Shown here one piece after another: positions 30,346-35,573 of a DNA stretch of 35,573 nucleotides (position 1 is its first letter; each line of letters begins with the position of its first letter). Origin of the DNA: Multifurca ochricompacta. Lineage: Eukaryota; Basidiomycota; Agaricomycetes; Russulales; Russulaceae. The DNA lies in the NCBI GenBank assembly GCA_022496185.1, contig WTXG01000333.1, positions 1-35,573 of the forward strand, given 5' to 3'. Made by a program: the position numbers and the translations under genes. Under the pieces are notes generated by a model, which searched no databases, was not told the DNA's origin, and was given only the letters and a program-made list of their open reading frames with translations.

Positions 30346-33300
30346 AATTTCATATTCCTCTTCCTGATTTATAAGTTCAGGAGGTGGTCTCGTGTAATTC
30401 GGACCATGGGCATCAGTTTCTTGGTAAGGCGATAAGAGGTTGATGTGAAATACATCATGGATTCTCATGTGGGCTGGCAGGGCTAATCGATAAGCCACCG
30501 GGGAAATAGAGGCCAAGATCGTGAATGGTCCATATCGACGGGGGCTAATTTCAATGAGGGAAAATATGTCTTGAGGTTTTTCCCCTCTAGCCAGACCTGT
30601 GAGCCCACATCGAATTGCACGTGGGTCGGGTGATCTGTGGATGTCTGGAACGCAGTTTCCGCTCTAGATTGTGCATCCCTGAGGCTCTGTAACCGTTCAT
30701 TCACTTGTGGCACATCTGTATCGAAGGTCTCCCTTTCCAGTCGAATTGCATTCCGTGGAGTAATACGTGCGGAGAGAGTTTTGTTTTGTGTGGCCACGAG
30801 TTGTGCACATATTCAGCCAGCAGTAGATACTCTGGCCATTTATACTGATTGTCGCTTATCCAGAGTTGTAGGTATTGTTCCAGCCATAGATTCATACATT
30901 CGCTGGAACCGTCAGTTTGTGGGTGGAATGCAGTTGATAAGTTTTGCTGGATCTTGAGAGTCTTTGCAAGCGCGCGTGAGAAGTGCAATGTGAAGTGCGG
31001 ATCGCGATCCAAGATTATGCGCCGCGGGATGCCAAAGATCGGAAAGAGGTGACGATAATAGAGGGTAGCTATACCCTCTCCTGTGATTTCTTTGGAACAA
31101 GGTATAAAACGGGCAGCCTTGGAGCAACCTTGATCTACAATCGTGAGTACTGCGTTGTATCTCCCTGTTGACAGGAGATCTGTAATTAGATCCATAGCTA
31201 TATATTGAAATGGGCCGGACGTCGCCGGTACGTCAAGCAGGAGATTGGTGCCTTCTTCGTAAGCTTTGGCTTATTTTCCTGACACTTGGCACATCCCTTG
31301 ACGTAATCGCGTACAAATTCTTTGAGATCGCTGCCTTCGTACTCGTGTTGAACTCCATGCGTGGTTTTATCGATACCTGGGTGTCCTGCCAGGATGTGAT
31401 CATGGTAACGTTGAAGGATTTCGCATCGTTCGGAAGGGTCTGAGGGAACGGAAGTTTCACTGATCGTGACGTTTTGACAAACAATTTGGCTGGTAAGACA
31501 GTGACCTCGTTGTTGTCTTCTAATCTGCGATCTGCATCTGGTCGTCGTGAGAGCATATCGGCGACTGTATGCAGCTTTCCTGGGACGTGCTCGAGAGTGA
31601 AGTTGAAGTCTGCAATTTCCTGGAGCCATCTGGCCTGTCTCCGATTGAGTTTTTGGGGCGCCTTGAAATACTGTAGGTTGTTGTGATCGGTGCGGACTTG
31701 GACTTTGTGTTTAGCGCCGAGAAGATACTGACGCCACGATCTAAATGCAATGATGATAGCAAATAGTTCGCGATTGTATATGTCCCAGTTGCGCTGCGTT
31801 GCATCCAAGGTTTTTGACAGATAGGCGATAGGGTGGAGTTGGTCATCGTGATCCTTCTGGCTAAGGGTGGCACCTAGAGCATATCCAGAAGCATCTGCAT
31901 CTACAATGAAGGGTTTATCGAAATCAGGTTGTGCTAGCACCGGCTGGGAGGTAACTCGCTGTTTGAGGGTATCAAATGCATTTTGTTCTGCAGGTGTCCA
32001 TTTCCAGGGATTCTTTGCGCTTGTAAGGGTGTTTAATGGGGCTGCGATCTTACTAATCCTGGATGAATCGACGATAGAATTGACAAAACCCAAAAACAAT
32101 CGGACTTCTTTGACAGTAGTTGGTGTTCTCCAGGTAGCCACACCTTCCACTTTCACTGGGTCCATATGCACTTGGTTTGCCTCCAGAATCAGTCCAAGAT
32201 ATTCTATGCATGTTTGCTCAAAGGCGCACTTCTCCGGTTTGAGATAGAGATCTAAGTTATTCAGCTTATCTAAGACGCGATGTACTTTAGATTGGTGATT
32301 GTGAAGGTCGTGATCAGTGTGGATTAAAATGTCATCCATGTATACAGTGAACCAGGCCTTTCTGGAGTCATCGCGTTCATTAAGTTCTTCGTGGAATTCA
32401 GCATTCATCATCATTTGGAACGTTGCAGGAGAGTTTGTCAAACCAAAGAACATGATGTTTGGTTCATACAGACGTGGTTGTCTTAAAGGCTGCTTTCCAT
32501 CGGTCTTCCGGAACTATGCGGATGTTGTTGTACCCCAGCAGACATCCATCTTTGTAAACAGGGTGCTGCCACAGACTCAATCGATGAGCTCGGGAATCAG
32601 TGGCAAGGGGTAGGTATTTTGGATCGTCCACTCATTAAGTTTGCGATAGTCTTGAACTGGTCTGAGCTTCCATCTTTTTTCTTAATAAAGAGAATGGTGA
32701 TGCATATGGGGACTTGGACTCTTGGATGTACCCCTTCTGTAAGTGTTCTTCCAGGAATTATTTAGTGCGTCTTGCTCTCCGGGTCCTAAGGATAGATCTT
32801 GCAATCCAACGTTGCCGGAGCTCTGGCTTTAGTTCGATCCGATGATCCCAAGGTCTGGCTTCCGGGAATCGCTGAGCTTCTTGGTCGCTGAATACTTTCC
32901 GATGGCAGTGGTATTCTTGGGGTATGATCTGATCCCAGGGGTGCTCAGATTGTCTTTCACTTTAATTGCCAGTTCTTGCGCGATATTGAGTCGTTTAATG
33001 TGTTCTCCGGGTATATTAAGTTGGATGGATTGTAGGAGAGTCCTTGTGTCCAGTCTATAAGCGGGTTACTAGCAGCGAACCATGGATATCCTAAGATCAT
33101 TTGGTCTGTCCCAATTGATGCAATATAGAATCGATGTCGCCTGAGTTTACCATCTGTGATTACTCTAGCTCAACATATTGATCAATATTTCGCGTAGCGT
33201 TGGGTGTTCTGTCCGCGTTTCGTATTTTTAGGAATCGATGAGTTGTTTGGTCTGGAGTCGATACTTGATAACTGTTCTATAGTTGATGAAGTTTTCTGTT

Positions 33301-33360
33301 GCACCACTATCCACAAGTGCTTCTATGTCGGCCATTTCCTTCACACCATATAAAGGGATA
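30346..33360 (-). pseudogene. Element C Pol: protease, RT, RNase H, integrase
   Basis: Protease 'DSGATENF' (near 33300). The N-terminal RT part is badly decayed (32460-33250, several frame changes). RT continues with 'MFFGLTNSPATFQ' and 'VYMDDILIH' (near 32340), RNase H 'FIVDADASGYALG' and 'YNRELFAIIIAFRSW', then an integrase zinc finger with 'HPGIDKT' and 'CAKCQENK', and the core with Asp in 'MDLITDLL', Asp in 'ILDRDPHF' and Glu in 'TDGSSECMNLW'. Frame changes near 31440, 31200 and 30690 break the integrase. The part after the GPY/F-like 'IHDVFHINLLSPY' is truncated by element B. Inactive relic. Confidence 0.88.
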
Positions 33361-33499
33361 AATATTTTCATTGCTCGGGATTGGTGAAATGAATACATGG
33401 TGTGAAACTAATGCTCGAATGAAGGCCGCATCATTCAAGCGATATAAAAATCCTCATTGTCCTTGAATTGATTTTGGAGCTCTAGACATTGATCATCAG

Positions 33500-34670
33500 T
33501 CATTGTCTTCAATGCAGTTGCGAGCGCGACAATGTCAATCGTGGATTTGGATTATTTGATCCAGTGGGTACTGTCACAGTCGTCGGAGTCACTTCTGTGA
33601 TAGTGGCAGTTCGGGCTGGCGTACTCGTAGTTGGCCATGGGCTTCTGTTCGGGCAATCTCGGACTAAGTGTCCCGACGGCCACATTCGAAGCATCGGCCT
33701 TCCTTTTTGTAATGCTCTTTATCCTTGGAGGTGACTGCCTTCTTGATCGTGTCCACATCCATTGCATTTGGATCTCGTTTCTTGTAGAAGGTGAATTTAT
33801 TACATGCGGGGATGGATCTGTGGTTTTCTTGTTACCAATGAGACCCCTATGAAACATAGTTAGCATGATGTCTCCTAGCTGAATTGGCTGCCTCTCCAGG
33901 TCTGATGGCTGATCTTGAGTCAACATTGTCGATACTAGTCGGGTGGGTAGTCTGCGATAGAAATATTGTCGAACGGGCGTCATCGAGGTGTAGCCCGGCT
34001 CGGACGGCTAGATCGGAACTCGCGATATAGTCATCAATATTGCCTTCTTTCATTTGTAATTTCTCGAGCGCCTGTAATGCCTTTTGTCCGGCCGCCACGT
34101 CAGACCATGCGGCAAAGAAGGTTTGACGGAAAACATTCCAAGGGCGTTGAACTCTAATTCTGTTTTGTGCCATGTCGACGAGCCAGTCGGTTTGTTCTTC
34201 GACCCATCGGTCAACCTTGGGCCTCTCATCAATGCTAGTACGTAGGCAACTCGACTCTGCTCGTCAATGACAGTTGCAGCATGTTTGTTCAAGAAAAGGT
34301 GTAGCTCAAGCTGAGAAAACCACCTCTTCGCCGTGGATCGATCTCCTTCGAAGAACGGTGGGGGCGCTCCTTCAATGCGTCCTCCTGGAGCGTGTAGTCC
34401 TGGTCCCGGGGGTACGATTGGGCCTTGAGGTCCTCCTCCTCCTCCAGGTCCTCCACTGGGTGGTCCTCCTCCGGGTGGTCCTCCACCTGGATTTCCTCCA
34501 AGGGGTCCGCCTGGTCCTGGCAAGGTAAGTCCTGTGCTGGCGTTTTGGCTGATTGCGCTTGTGCTAGGTTGTGTGAACGAAGCCCCACGCGCGCTCCTGG
34601 AGTCGTGGTGGTCACGCTGGTTGTTACCGTCGCCATGGGGGCTATAGTACTGGTAACGTTCTGACCCAAG
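33500..34670 (-). pseudogene. Element C Gag
   Basis: Candidate start near 34669. It has a Thr-rich N-terminus, then a Gly/Pro low-complexity segment (34400-34525), then a capsid-like part 'FEGDRSTAKRWFSQLELHL' and 'FRQTFFAAWSDV'. The zinc knuckle (33640-33700) is broken: 'CFEC' and 'GHLVRDC' lie in different frames, consistent with one lost base between them. Several further frame changes occur. Gag is not functional. Confidence 0.8.
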
Positions 34671-34701
34671 AGGGAAGTCGTCGTTGGCGCTGATGGGAGA
34701 A

Positions 34702-34923
34702 TTATGGGTGCGAGGAGGGGTCGTCTGGTAAGTTCAGCCCTGTTTCTTCTGGTGCAACTCTGATTGCTTCAATTTGATTTAGGTTGTTAGGATGGATATG
34801 GTACCAGACTCCACGATACCAGTCTACAGCAAGATTAGTTCGTCGATACGGCACCCAGTAACCTCGGAAGTCTTGTTCGTGCGCTTCAAGCCAACGCGGG
34901 ATCGTTTCAAATGTTGTGGGATA
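34702..34923 (-). pseudogene. Element C leader frame, related to that of B
   Basis: Open frame of about 73 codons ending TAA at 34702-34704, without ATG (a stop precedes it at 34924-34926). It has 'PRWLEAHEQDFRGYWV' and 'GVWYHI', matching in order and spacing the B leader. It is located, as in B, just upstream of Gag. The lack of a start codon fits decay or an exon of a spliced product. Confidence 0.5.
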
Positions 34924-34970
34924 TTATCTTCAGGCCGTGCAGGGATTACAAAGGGGAATCGAGTGGCGCC

Positions 34971-35573
34971 GTAGTGTCTAGTGTCGGGGCAGGGGACGCG
35001 TCGTCGTCTCCCTGCGTTTCGGTGAGTGATCTGTTTTCTGAAAGTCAAAAGTCTGTTCTAATGTCACAGCCAGGTGTCTGCTGCGTCCAGTCACGTTTTC
35101 GATGTCTGAAGGCCCTCAAGATGCGGGCACTCAAGATTCAAGGTCTAACAGAGAAGGCCTAGTCTAGTTCAAAGTTTCAAGTGCCCACGATACTATGGAG
35201 GGGACGTGCAGAAGAAGTCGAAGCAGCAGCAATCAGCCTGCAGAGTTACTGGGAAGAAGCCTCCTCAAGCTGCTACTCAGGGAGTTCAAGTGGATCTTAG
35301 TGAAGTCGAATACACCTGTATTAGATACAAGAGAACAGACTTAAAGTCTGTCTCAGTTAATCTAGTAGCTTAAATACATCCTGAGTGAGGTACAATCAGT
35401 AAATATAAGCTAATCAGAAGGTTCCAGTAAGTATCCAGATAATCATATGCTCCAGGGGTTAGGCCCTGAAATAAGATGGGAATTAGTAAGAGGGGTTGCA
35501 CCCTCTGTAGCACAAGCGTGGGTGCAGTTAAACAATCAGATCATAAGAATTACCAGCCTTTCTAGTCACATAA
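34971..35573. other. Unresolved sequence at the window edge
   Basis: No gene recognised. It should contain the 5' part of element C (primer binding site or LTR) or the end of another element. A purine-rich 'tatggaggggac' near 35200 could be a plus-strand polypurine tract with an LTR after it. A short palindrome ACAGACTT-A-AAGTCTGT lies near 35335-35352. I cannot define boundaries. Confidence 0.35.

Larger units (their letters stand above)
30346..34970 (-). mobile_element. Ty3/gypsy element C, decayed, 3' end missing
   Basis: A third gypsy lineage, clearly different from A and B in Pol. It contains a leader frame, Gag, protease, RT, RNase H and integrase, and stops at 'EEEYEI' just before a chromodomain would begin, where the 5' LTR of B starts. 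The 3' LTR is missing and the 5' LTR was not recognised. The right limit is approximate. Confidence 0.85.

Noticed and set aside
1..35573. CRISPR array, rRNA or tRNA gene
   Set aside because: No regularly spaced repeats, no rRNA core sequence and no cloverleaf-type sequence recognised; the DNA is eukaryotic transposon sequence.

Overview
The window is a dense, nested patch of fungal transposable elements, most likely from an agaricomycete basidiomycete. This rests on the ~52 bp introns with GT-AG ends in a Mutator-type transposase of a kind I associate with mushroom genomes, on the chromodomain Ty3/gypsy elements, and on the LINE with RNase H and a C-terminal zinc finger. I cannot name a species. 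I see no host housekeeping gene, rRNA, tRNA or CRISPR array.

Layout from left to right. 1-656: LTR-like DNA on the plus strand with a TATA box, a strong 5'-end hairpin and a polyA signal. 657-1181: diverged solo gypsy LTR. 1182-4274: 5'-truncated LINE with a 16-base A tail. 4275-6311: no recognisable gene, some hairpin repeats. 6312 to about 11650: a Mutator-like element (MULE) with ~446 bp terminal inverted repeats and an intron-containing transposase gene, whose last exon is split by a 636 bp solo LTR with a perfect 5 bp target duplication. 11640-12165: a fold-back element related to the MULE ends. 12166-12609: a second copy of the hairpin LTR family. 12610-17219: a Ty1/copia element on the minus strand (3' LTR and pol, cut off inside gag). 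17220-22883: Ty3/gypsy element A (minus strand, 5' end missing). 22884-30345: Ty3/gypsy element B (minus strand, both LTRs). 30346 to about 34970: a third, strongly decayed gypsy element C (minus strand, 3' end missing). 34971-35573: unresolved.

The most interesting item is a third open reading frame in elements A and B. It lies between the chromodomain end of pol and the polypurine tract of the 3' LTR. It encodes a 412-residue protein with a coiled-coil-like segment and four tandem zinc-knuckle-type motifs. It is intact and free of indels in both copies, although pol in the same copies carries 4 (A) and 10 (B) frameshifts or stops, and most nucleotide differences between the copies are silent. 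In A and B, gag also ends at the same position, overlapping pol in the -1 frame at a run of five T, which suggests programmed frameshifting. The flanks of B do not match each other, which suggests that B joins halves of two insertions.
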